From assembly GCA_003648245.1 (NCBI GenBank), contig QMOO01000073.1, forward strand, positions 1-6,364: a stretch of DNA of 6,364 nucleotides. The letters run 5' to 3'. Position 1 is the first letter of the stretch. Every line of letters starts with the position of its first letter. Below, in pieces: positions 1-6,306 of this stretch. The DNA is from Caldisericota bacterium. GTDB taxonomy: Bacteria; Caldisericota; Caldisericia; B22-G15. Below the pieces are notes generated by a model. The model was not told the DNA's origin, ran no database searches, and saw nothing but the letters and a program-made list of their open reading frames with translations. Made by a program: the position numbers and the translations under genes.

Positions 1-981
1 GATCCTAACAAGAGAGAGGTCACAATAATAACACCTGTTGATATTGGTGATAATTCTGAAGTAGTTGTTAAATTCTTACCTATAGCCAAAATAAAGAATC
101 CTACTGCGACAGGCTCTAACTATCAGGTAGAAGTCTGGACAACAAATGATCCTGTAAAGAAACTGTCTGCCCAGTACAACATAACTGCAAGAACTGGAGT
201 TATGAATGGAAGAGTAACTCTTGATCCTCCAAGGGCAAACTCAACTTCAAACATAACCATTTCCTTCAAGATAAGCAACCCTCTTGCTAAAAATGCTCAT
301 ACGATAACACTTATATTCCCCTCAGGTTTTGATGTACCTCCATCTATTGGAGCTTCCCTTATAACTGTTGGAGGAAGTCCTCTCTTAGATGATCCAGATG
401 TAAATTCAGGTACAAGAACAATAACTTTTGTTACACCAAGGGATTTCTCAAGCGGTGCCAATGTTGAGGTTATAATAAGTAAGGATGCAGGCATCGTTAA
501 TCCGGCAAAAGCAGGCAAATATAAATTAACTATATATACCTCCCAGGATAATCAACCAGTGGATACGGCACCATTTGACATAATAAAGGAATCACAGATA
601 AAAGATGTGCTTGCCTCAGTTGACCCACCAACTGTGGGTAAGGTAGCAAGATGGGAGATAACTTTCAAGACTGGTACTCTTGGAGGAATATCCACTGGTG
701 GAAAGATATGGATAGAGTTTCCAAATGGAACTGTTGTTCCTGGTTCAATACCCAACGGGACAGTTACTGTAGACGGAGTAACAGCAGTTACTCAAAGGGT
801 TCTTTCTTTAAAGATAGAGATTACTTCTCCAAAGGATATACTTCCTAATTCTACAGTTAAAATTGTGATAACAAAGGATGCAGGCATTAAGAATCCAACC
901 TCTCCTTCCTCCACCTATAAGGTTAAAGTTTCTACAACAGCAGAGAAAACACCAGTTGAATCTGCTCCATTTACTATCTAC
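1..981 (+). repeat. Tandem approximately 130-aa beta modules in the surface protein
   Basis: Three successive units: a partial one (1-198), 202-594 and 595-981. Each complete unit opens with a V.PP segment, contains an FP.G strand, then a K-D-A-G-I-x-x-N-P turn, and ends with a S/T-AP-F-x-I strand. At DNA level the best match is the turn, AAGGATGCAGGCAT at 481 and at 883 with diverged flanks, so the copies are old rather than recent duplications. The same module occurs at both ends of the next gene's product. Confidence 0.8.
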
Positions 982-2178
982 CAACCACCAGTTTCCTCTC
1001 TAAAGATAGAGCCTGATAAACCAGACGGACTTTCAGGTTTCTACATAACAAAACCAACCATAACCTTATCTGCTTCAAGTAACTACGATCCTTCTCCGAG
1101 GATATATTATCACTGGGATACAGCAAAAGATGTTCCATACACAGGTCCCATTACTCCTCCTGAAGGTGTACATAAACTTTATTACCACGCAGAGGATAGG
1201 TTTGGAAATATAGAGGATGAGCATGTAAGAGAATTTAAAGTAGATACAAAACCTCCTGTTATAGATCTTATTCAGCCTGAAGATGGAAGCTTTGTAAAGG
1301 ATAAGCAGGTGAAGGTGATAATTTCATCTCCTGAGGACCTGCTTGACGCAAAGATAAATGGAAAGAAGATGATAAAAGGAGCTCAGGGAAGATGGAGTTT
1401 AACAGTTGCCCTTAAGGAAGGAGAAAACAATTTTGTGATTAAAGCAAGAGATCTGGCAGGAAATGAAGCTGAAATTTCATTCACCGTTTATCTTGATACC
1501 ACACCGCCAACTGTAAAAATTATTTCACCGAAGATGGGTGGACTTGTAACTACAAGAAGCACTACTGTAATAGGAGAAACGGATCCGAACTCAAAGGTTC
1601 ATATAAAGGTTAGTGCAATAACAGGAATTATTTATGAAGATGACACATTTGCAGATAACCAAGGGAAATTCCAGTTTACTCTGACAAAACTTCCTCCAGG
1701 ATTTATAGGAATTACTGCAACAGCGGTAGATCCAGCTGGAAATGAGGGCAAAGTGGTATCCAACTTTATACATAAGGAGACGATACTTTTGTGGATAGGC
1801 AAGCCTGAAGCAATGATAGATAACGAGAAGACGTATGTTGATCCAGATAATAAGAATGTTGTTCCATTTATACTGCCACCAGGTAGAACTATGGTTCCAA
1901 TTAGATTCATTTCTGAAGCGTTTGGAGCAAAAGTACTCTGGGACAATGCCACAAGAACAGTTACGATAATCTGGGGCTCAACCACTATAAAATTAACAAT
2001 TGGAGTGTATACAGCAAAGATTAATGATAAAGACGTAAAACTGGATGCACCTCCAATAATTAGAGAGGGTAGAACTTTTGTTCCAATTAGATTTATATCT
2101 GAAGCATTTGGTGCACAGGTTCTTTGGGACGGTACAGAGAGAAAAGTAACTATTATATATCCACCTTCAGGGAGCTAG
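1..2178 (+). CDS. Multidomain surface protein with C-terminal tandem stalk (copper amine oxidase N-like) domains, 5'-truncated
   Basis: The frame is open from base 1, so these 725 residues are the C-terminal part of a larger protein. The Met codon at 202 lies inside a repeat, has no ribosome binding site, and is not the start. Domains in the partial numbering: the tail of one beta module (1-66, IKNP at 31-34), two complete copies (about 68-198 and 199-327, each with a FPxG-type strand and an AGI.NP motif near 163-168 and 294-299), an OmpL47/chitobiase-C-like segment (about 334-420), two Ig-like domains of the glucodextranase-B/Big type beginning with PPV or PPTV (418-500, 501-593), and two copies of the stalk motif (G628-D648 and G690 onward, each with VPIRFISEAFGA). 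It is probably an extracellular structural or adhesive protein. No SLH domain, LPXTG signal or C-terminal membrane segment is visible, so how it is held to the cell is unclear. Despite the family name, no amine oxidase catalytic domain is present. Domain names come from recognised motifs, not a search. Confidence 0.9.
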   Translation, partial: DPNKREVTIITPVDIGDNSEVVVKFLPIAKIKNPTATGSNYQVEVWTTNDPVKKLSAQYNITARTGVMNGRVTLDPPRANSTSNITISFKISNPLAKNAHTITLIFPSGFDVPPSIGASLITVGGSPLLDDPDVNSGTRTITFVTPRDFSSGANVEVIISKDAGIVNPAKAGKYKLTIYTSQDNQPVDTAPFDIIKESQIKDVLASVDPPTVGKVARWEITFKTGTLGGISTGGKIWIEFPNGTVVPGSIPNGTVTVDGVTAVTQRVLSLKIEITSPKDILPNSTVKIVITKDAGIKNPTSPSSTYKVKVSTTAEKTPVESAPFTIYQPPVSSLKIEPDKPDGLSGFYITKPTITLSASSNYDPSPRIYYHWDTAKDVPYTGPITPPEGVHKLYYHAEDRFGNIEDEHVREFKVDTKPPVIDLIQPEDGSFVKDKQVKVIISSPEDLLDAKINGKKMIKGAQGRWSLTVALKEGENNFVIKARDLAGNEAEISFTVYLDTTPPTVKIISPKMGGLVTTRSTTVIGETDPNSKVHIKVSAITGIIYEDDTFADNQGKFQFTLTKLPPGFIGITATAVDPAGNEGKVVSNFIHKETILLWIGKPEAMIDNEKTYVDPDNKNVVPFILPPGRTMVPIRFISEAFGAKVLWDNATRTVTIIWGSTTIKLTIGVYTAKINDKDVKLDAPPIIREGRTFVPIRFISEAFGAQVLWDGTERKVTIIYPPSGS
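1882..2127 (+). repeat. Tandem stalk-domain repeat, 186-nt period
   Basis: The stretch 1882-1941 recurs at 2068-2127, a spacing of 186 nt or 62 codons. Both encode G-R-T-x-V-P-I-R-F-I-S-E-A-F-G-A-x-V-L-W-D and are largely identical as DNA, with changes mainly at third positions. This is the usual internal duplication of the copper-amine-oxidase-N (stalk) domain seen at the ends of many secreted proteins of anaerobic bacteria. Confidence 0.85.
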
Positions 2179-2196
2179 GGTTACACCCTGCTCCCT
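2169..2196 (+). terminator. Intercistronic hairpin across the stop codon (possible weak terminator or attenuator)
   Basis: AGGGAGC (2169-2175) pairs with GCTCCCT (2190-2196), and AGGGT (2177-2181) pairs with ACCCT (2185-2189), with a TAC loop and a single bulged T at 2176. This gives 12 pairs, GC-rich against an AT-rich background, and the stem contains the TAG stop. No T-run follows (CTATATTGATT), so it is not a standard intrinsic terminator. Partial termination, 3'-end protection of the upstream message, or a processing site are all possible. Confidence 0.4.
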
Positions 2197-2201
2197 CTAT
2201 A

Positions 2202-2214
2202 TTGATTGAATCAA
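2202..2214. promoter_or_regulatory. Short inverted repeat TTGATT-G-AATCAA before the ribosome binding site
   Basis: Perfect 6+1+6 inverted repeat ending at the edge of the Shine-Dalgarno of the second gene. The one-base centre suits a protein-binding DNA site better than an RNA stem. No promoter elements are evident around it, and a 13-bp symmetric AT-rich site can arise by chance. Confidence 0.2.
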
Positions 2215-2220
2215 GGAGGA
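2213..2220 (+). promoter_or_regulatory. Ribosome binding site AAGGAGGA that sets the start at 2224
   Basis: A near-perfect Shine-Dalgarno lies four bases (from GGAGG) before ATG 2224. The alternative in-frame TTG at 2206 lies upstream of this motif and has only CTCCCTCTATA before it, so translation would read through the Shine-Dalgarno itself. The ATG start also puts the signal peptide at the true N-terminus. Confidence 0.85.
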
Positions 2221-2223
2221 AAC

Positions 2224-4341
2224 ATGAAGAAAATTGTTTTAAGTGTGTTAGTGATTTTACTTGTTCTCGGCTATTTTTCAGGGACAGTCTCGGCAAGTAA
2301 TTTATATCAGGTGAAGGTTACACCTGAAGTACCTGGAGTGGACAATCTTATAAATAACATGGATGCGAGATGGAATATTTTAATTGACAATAGCGGAGGC
2401 AACCTTCTAATATCAGGAGACAGAATCTATATAGAGTTTCCTTCAGGTTTTGATTTAACATATGCAAAATTTGTATCCCTAACTCCAATAACTGCTTCAG
2501 GGATTTCTGCTTCTGGCAGTGGAGTAGTTTTATCAGGAAATCAGATCATAATACCTGTTACCTCTGATCAAATCTCTCTTGGTTCATTCAGGATAAGTAT
2601 TGAAGGAGTGCATAATCCAGCAACACCTTCAGGCACTTACATGGTAAGGGTATGGACTACAACATCCACAGGTATAACTCTTGATGGACCAACATACTCA
2701 AATCCATTCCTTGTTGTTTCAAGTTCTTATGGTTACAATCCACCCTATTATCCTCCCACATATCCTTATGTTTCAACGGTGGTTATAACTCCTCAATATG
2801 TTAATCTATCAGTTGGTGCATCCCAGTTATTTACTGCTCAAGCTTATGACTCTTTTGGTAATCCAATGTATGGAGTAACTTACATCTGGAGTGTATTACC
2901 AGGTAGTGGAAATGGAACTATTACCTCAAATGGATCTTTTACTCTAACTTCTCCGGGAACTGTAACAATAAAATGTGAAGTTTTAGGATATGGAGTTGTT
3001 GGTTATGCCTATGTAAACTCCTACTATCCCTACCCATATCCCCCATACTATCCTTATTATGTTAATAAGGTAGAAATTACTCCAGCATCAGTTAATATGA
3101 CTCCTGGAAATACACAGGTTTTCACAGCGCAGGCATATGATCCTTATGGTTATCCTTTAAATGTAACAAATTATGTATGGACTGTAACCCCTGTTACTGC
3201 CGGAACCTTTTATGTATCTTCTGATACCAAAACCCTAACATTCACTCTCTCTTCTTATTCAGGAGTGGTTACAATTTCATGTCGTGTAGATGGAAGTGGG
3301 ATAGTAGGATACGCTTATATAAATGCTTATACTCCATCTTATACTGATACTATAGTTATCACTCCTCATGATGCATATGTTTCTCTATCTAACCCAACTC
3401 AGGTTTTTACCGCTGTAGGATATGATTCTATTGGAAACATTTTATCAGGAGTTACTTATACATGGACTCTAAATCCGGTTAATGCAGGAACTTTAACTGT
3501 GAATCCCTCTGATACAAGTCAAGTCACGTTTACGCTTAACCCTGCATTTTCTGGAACTGCAGTTCTCTCGTGTAGCACAAGCTATGGTACCCCATCTAAA
3601 ACAATATATGGATCAAGTTATATCCACACAAGCTACTATCCACCATACCCACCCTATCCCACAACTTACGGACTCACAATAACTCCTCAAAATGTGAATA
3701 TGAGTATTGGAGAAACAAGGGGCTTTACCGCTCAAGCATTTGATTCTTATGGTAACCCTATATATGGACTTACCTACAACTGGAGTATAGTCTCTGGAAC
3801 TGGTTATATAACTCCAACGGGTAGCTCACAGACAATATATTTCACACTTTCCTCTACAGGTGGAGCTGTCCTTAAATGCGAAGTTCCATTTTATGGTTTT
3901 GTGGGATATGCTTACATAAATACATATTTCCTACCGTCACCCCCTGTTTCAGGAGTAACAGTCTCTCCATATCCACCAAAGGCTGGATATACTGCTTCCT
4001 ACTTCATTTCCTTTAACCTCTCACCGGCTACTTCACTTTCCACAGGGGACTGGATAATGATCACTTTTCCTGTTGGCACATCGCTTCCATCTGTTATTTC
4101 TCCTTCAGATGTAACCATAAATTCCACTCCATTAACTTCATATCCAATAATATATCTCTCGTCAAGATCCATACTTCTGTACACACCAATTCCCATAGTT
4201 TCAGGTGGAAAGGTGGACATCTCGTTTTCCTATTTCTGCAATATAAGAAACCCATCAAATCCTGGAACATATAACTTATCTGTTTCCACAAGCAAAACTC
4301 CGACTCCTGTAATGTCAAACCCATACACGATTAACCCGTGA
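2224..4341 (+). CDS. Secreted surface protein with four Ig-like repeats, Tyr/Pro-rich linkers and flanking beta modules
   Basis: The product is 705 aa. A Sec signal peptide (MKK, hydrophobic core 4-18, likely cleavage VSA-SNLY after residue 24) marks it as exported. A beta module related to the repeats in the upstream gene spans about 27-167 (FPSG strand; NP..PSGTY at 131-139). Four Ig-like repeats of roughly 100 residues follow (about 184-266, 280-368, 369-469, 483-568), with ITP, F.AQA.D..GNP, Y.W and GYAY.N motifs. A second copy of the module closes the protein (about 577-705; NPSNPGTY at 676-683). Linkers at 167-183, 267-279 and 470-482 are almost pure Tyr/Pro. The Ig-array has very few charged residues. 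It is likely a fibrous or surface-layer-type structural protein or adhesin; no enzyme motif, lipobox, SLH domain or sortase signal is seen. It follows the other surface gene by 45 nt and overlaps the next gene by 4 nt. Confidence 0.9.
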   Translation: MKKIVLSVLVILLVLGYFSGTVSASNLYQVKVTPEVPGVDNLINNMDARWNILIDNSGGNLLISGDRIYIEFPSGFDLTYAKFVSLTPITASGISASGSGVVLSGNQIIIPVTSDQISLGSFRISIEGVHNPATPSGTYMVRVWTTTSTGITLDGPTYSNPFLVVSSSYGYNPPYYPPTYPYVSTVVITPQYVNLSVGASQLFTAQAYDSFGNPMYGVTYIWSVLPGSGNGTITSNGSFTLTSPGTVTIKCEVLGYGVVGYAYVNSYYPYPYPPYYPYYVNKVEITPASVNMTPGNTQVFTAQAYDPYGYPLNVTNYVWTVTPVTAGTFYVSSDTKTLTFTLSSYSGVVTISCRVDGSGIVGYAYINAYTPSYTDTIVITPHDAYVSLSNPTQVFTAVGYDSIGNILSGVTYTWTLNPVNAGTLTVNPSDTSQVTFTLNPAFSGTAVLSCSTSYGTPSKTIYGSSYIHTSYYPPYPPYPTTYGLTITPQNVNMSIGETRGFTAQAFDSYGNPIYGLTYNWSIVSGTGYITPTGSSQTIYFTLSSTGGAVLKCEVPFYGFVGYAYINTYFLPSPPVSGVTVSPYPPKAGYTASYFISFNLSPATSLSTGDWIMITFPVGTSLPSVISPSDVTINSTPLTSYPIIYLSSRSILLYTPIPIVSGGKVDISFSYFCNIRNPSNPGTYNLSVSTSKTPTPVMSNPYTINP
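2773..3930 (+). repeat. Four tandem Ig-like repeats, period about 300 nt
   Basis: Units start near 2782, 3070, 3349 and 3676, each with an ITP strand. Units 1, 2 and 4 share a F-T-A-Q-A-[YF]-D-[SP]-[FY]-G motif and end in V-G-Y-A-Y-[VI]-N; unit 3 is more diverged and has VGYDSIGN and YGSSYIHTSY instead. Each has one cysteine at an equivalent late-strand position (residues 251, 353, 450, 552). DNA identity is patchy, so these are old duplications under selection. Tyr/Pro linkers at about 2722-2772, 3022-3060 and 3631-3669 precede units 1, 2 and 4. Confidence 0.85.
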
Positions 4342-4350
4342 AGAGGTTAA
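4331..4350 (+). promoter_or_regulatory. Start/stop overlap (GTGA) in the loop of a small stem; likely translational coupling
   Basis: GTGA at 4338-4341 is both the start of the lipoprotein gene and the stop (TGA) of the surface gene. No Shine-Dalgarno is visible upstream (CACGATTAACCC), so initiation probably depends on ribosomes terminating here. TTAACC (4331-4336) can pair with GGTTAA (4345-4350), leaving the start codon in an 8-nt loop. The stem has only six pairs and is weak. Confidence 0.5.
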
Positions 4351-5363
4351 CCCTTCTTATAATCATAATCCTCCTCCTTTCCTCATGCGGGAAGGAGGAG
4401 GTTATAATAAAGGGAAAAGTAACAAATATCTCAGGTTCCCCTATAGAGGGCGTTAAGGTTGAAATAGAGGATTTGGGGATTTCCCAATTTACAGATAGTG
4501 ATGGAAGTTTTTTCTTCCAGGATTCTTTTGAAGAAAAAACCTATATCTTAAGGTTTGAAAAAGAAGGATATAAAACCCTAACAAAAAAGATTGATGCCAT
4601 AAAAGGTGAGAATAGTGTAAATGTAACTCTTGAATGCGGTACACTTGAAAGAATTCTAAAGAAGAGGGTTTTTATTGTTGGAATGGATCTTAATAATAAA
4701 CCCTTTTCTTTCATAGAATGTTCGGATAAGCACGGGTTTGATGTAGATTTAATAAGAGAAATAGGAGAGAGAATGTCAGCTTCTCCATTTATTATGAATG
4801 TTCCAGAGGATGAACTTCTTACAGCACTTAAGAATGGCGACATAGATATAGCTGTTTCCTCTCTTGAACCACAAAATGTAGATGGAATATCTTTTTCCGT
4901 TCCTTATTTTATTGATGGTTACAGTGTTGTGATAAGGGAGAGAGAATGGAGAATAAAAACAGGTAGTGATTTGAAAGGGAAAGTCGTAGAGGTTACAGAT
5001 AGGAAACTTTTAAAGAGAGTAAAGGAGCTATTCCCTGGAATTAAAAGAATTGAGTATGAAGAAAACCTTGAGAAGGCGATGGCTGATCTTGATAGAGTTT
5101 TGGTGGATGCAGTTGTTTCTCCTTACTCTCTTGCCGCTTATTATTGTAACAGGTATAAGAAGGTGAAGATGGTTGACCACCTCTTCGATGAGAAAAAATA
5201 TGCCATAGCAGTGAGGAGTTCTGATGAAAAACTGTTAGAAAGAATAGACGAAATACTTTTAGAAATGTTTGAGGACGGTACCTACAATGAAATTTTTTCA
5301 AAGTGGTTCTATCCACTTGACAGTACCAGGATAGTATCTTATAATAAGAAGAGAAATGAATAG
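4338..5363 (+). CDS. Lipoprotein: carboxypeptidase-regulatory-like domain fused to a family-3 solute-binding domain
   Basis: The product is 341 aa, starting at GTG. Residues 4-17 form a lipoprotein signal (hydrophobic core, lipobox LSSC with Cys17). Residues about 22-98 resemble a carboxypeptidase-regulatory-like/Ig fold (KGKVTN..G.PIEGVKVEI, then SDGSF and KEGYKT). From about 105 onward is a periplasmic-binding fold of the SBP_bac_3 class: KPFSF at 121-125, the GFDVDLI signature at 133-139, SFSVPY at 185-190, and the C-terminal DGTYNEIFSKWF at 313-324. The family binds amino acids or other small ligands for ABC importers, or forms the sensory part of enzymes such as MltF. Here the expected T..R motif before the FS.PY strand is absent (SSLEPQNVDGISF at 174-186), so a normal amino-acid ligand is doubtful. 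No permease or ATPase gene is adjacent. It overlaps the upstream gene by 4 nt and the M23 peptidase gene by 8 nt, suggesting a role with the hydrolase; this is inference. Confidence 0.88.
   Translation: MKRLTLLIIIILLLSSCGKEEVIIKGKVTNISGSPIEGVKVEIEDLGISQFTDSDGSFFFQDSFEEKTYILRFEKEGYKTLTKKIDAIKGENSVNVTLECGTLERILKKRVFIVGMDLNNKPFSFIECSDKHGFDVDLIREIGERMSASPFIMNVPEDELLTALKNGDIDIAVSSLEPQNVDGISFSVPYFIDGYSVVIREREWRIKTGSDLKGKVVEVTDRKLLKRVKELFPGIKRIEYEENLEKAMADLDRVLVDAVVSPYSLAAYYCNRYKKVKMVDHLFDEKKYAIAVRSSDEKLLERIDEILLEMFEDGTYNEIFSKWFYPLDSTRIVSYNKKRNE
4370..4401 (+). other. Strong hairpin inside the lipoprotein signal-sequence codons, holding a Shine-Dalgarno-like arm
   Basis: CCTCCTCCTTTCC (4370-4382) pairs with GGGAAGGAGGAGG (4389-4401) over 13 pairs, including one T-G wobble, with a TCATGC loop. 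It starts 32 nt after the GTG start. The 3' arm contains AAGGAGGAGG, an anti-16S-like sequence that the stem would hide. No ATG follows at a usable distance and no T-run follows, so it is neither an obvious internal start nor an intrinsic terminator. It may affect mRNA stability or ribosome pausing, or be a by-product of Leu-rich plus Lys/Glu-rich codons. Confidence 0.5.
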
Positions 5364-6297
5364 AAAAAAAGACAAAGAATTCTCTCTTATAATAGTACCA
5401 AATGGAAGGGGAAAGGTTAAACTTTTAAAATTTAATACAACTCATTTGTATATATTTTTCTCATTGATAGTTGCATTTTTAATCGTTACATCATTTATAT
5501 TCATTGATTATGGTAGAACAAAGAATATCCTTTATGTGCTGAGGACAAAAAACCTTAACACTCTCTCAGAAGTAAGGAGTAAAGAGATAGAACTTCTTCA
5601 GAAAGAGGTTGCAGAGCAGTCGGCAAAGATAGATGCTTTCGAAGAGTACATAGCCTACCTATCCTCTCTCGGATTGGAAGTTAAAAAGATGGCTATGATA
5701 CCTGGTGTGCCTGTTAGCGTTGAGGAGCTATTTCAACAGAAGAAAAAGGAAATTACCTATACACTGGAAGGGGCAGAAGCTAAAGTTGTAGAAAACCAGA
5801 TTAAGATAAAAGGCCTTGAAGAGCAGGCAAAGAATGTAGAAATGTCGCTTTCTGCTTTAAAAGAGGCACTTAAGGAATATAATGATATTTTAGATCACAC
5901 CCCCAACATATGGCCTGTTATTGGTCCTATTGAATCAGATTTTGGGTGGAGAACTCATCCAGTCTATAAAACACCAGATTATCATACCGGTGTAGATATA
6001 GATGCCATTGAAGGTACCCCTGTTAGAGCAGCAGCTTCTGGAGTTGTTACTCTCTCAGGCTGGAATGGTGGGTATGGGATAGAAGTGGAGATAGTGCATA
6101 GAAAGGGATTATCCACAGTATATGGTCACCTCTTAAAGTCGCTTGTAAAACCAGGTCAGAAAGTAAAGAAGGGTGAAATAATTGGTTATGTTGGAATGAC
6201 TGGAGTAGCAACTGGCCCCCATCTTCATTACGAAGTAAGGGTTAATGGATTACCAGTAGATCCAATGCCATATCTTCCAGGAGCATCAAATCCATAA
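5356..6297 (+). CDS. Membrane-anchored M23 family peptidoglycan endopeptidase with coiled coil
   Basis: The product is 313 aa. A short basic cytoplasmic segment (1-30, including the FSLIIVPNGRGKVKLLKF element often seen at the N-terminus of M23 proteins) precedes one membrane helix (about 31-50). Charged heptad-like coiled coil covers about 58-100 and 130-180. The LytM/M23 domain covers about 188-310: zinc ligands H210 and D214 (HTGVD) and H291 (HLHYE, with H289), and the catalytic-type H258 (VYGHL). All are intact, so it should be an active zinc endopeptidase that cuts peptide cross-links in the wall outside the membrane, unlike degenerate EnvC/NlpD-type activators. The ATG at 5356 overlaps the upstream stop by 8 nt, and only the weak purine run AAGAAGAG precedes it, pointing to coupled translation. 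The context suggests wall remodelling linked to the lipoprotein and surface proteins. Which cross-link it cuts cannot be told from sequence. Confidence 0.95.
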   Translation: MNRKKDKEFSLIIVPNGRGKVKLLKFNTTHLYIFFSLIVAFLIVTSFIFIDYGRTKNILYVLRTKNLNTLSEVRSKEIELLQKEVAEQSAKIDAFEEYIAYLSSLGLEVKKMAMIPGVPVSVEELFQQKKKEITYTLEGAEAKVVENQIKIKGLEEQAKNVEMSLSALKEALKEYNDILDHTPNIWPVIGPIESDFGWRTHPVYKTPDYHTGVDIDAIEGTPVRAAASGVVTLSGWNGGYGIEVEIVHRKGLSTVYGHLLKSLVKPGQKVKKGEIIGYVGMTGVATGPHLHYEVRVNGLPVDPMPYLPGASNP

Positions 6298-6306
6298 AAT
6301 AAATAC

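Noticed and set aside
651..848. Plus-strand 65-codon frame inside the first gene
   Set aside because: It overlaps the second repeat module out of frame, and its translation is a low-meaning Trp/Ser/Arg-rich string.
1632..1985. Minus-strand open frame of 117 codons, and other minus-strand frames at 297-755, 3999-4324, 4541-4843 and 5041-5316
   Set aside because: All lie opposite well-supported coding sequence with domain matches, and their translations show no recognisable motifs; they are shadows.
202..2178. Taking Met at 202 as the start of the first gene
   Set aside because: The frame is open back to base 1 and encodes the tail of a homologous module; there is no ribosome binding site or signal peptide at 202. 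The gene is truncated by the window edge.
1783..2178. Copper amine oxidase enzyme
   Set aside because: Only the accessory N-terminal-type (stalk) repeats are present; the catalytic domain with the topaquinone tyrosine and copper-binding histidines is not.
2206..2223. TTG at 2206 as the start of the second gene
   Set aside because: It would translate through the AAGGAGGA ribosome binding site, lacks one of its own and adds six residues before a well-formed MKK signal peptide.
4338..5363. Part of an amino-acid ABC transporter operon
   Set aside because: No permease or ATPase gene is adjacent, the ligand-arginine motif is missing, and the flanking genes are envelope proteins.
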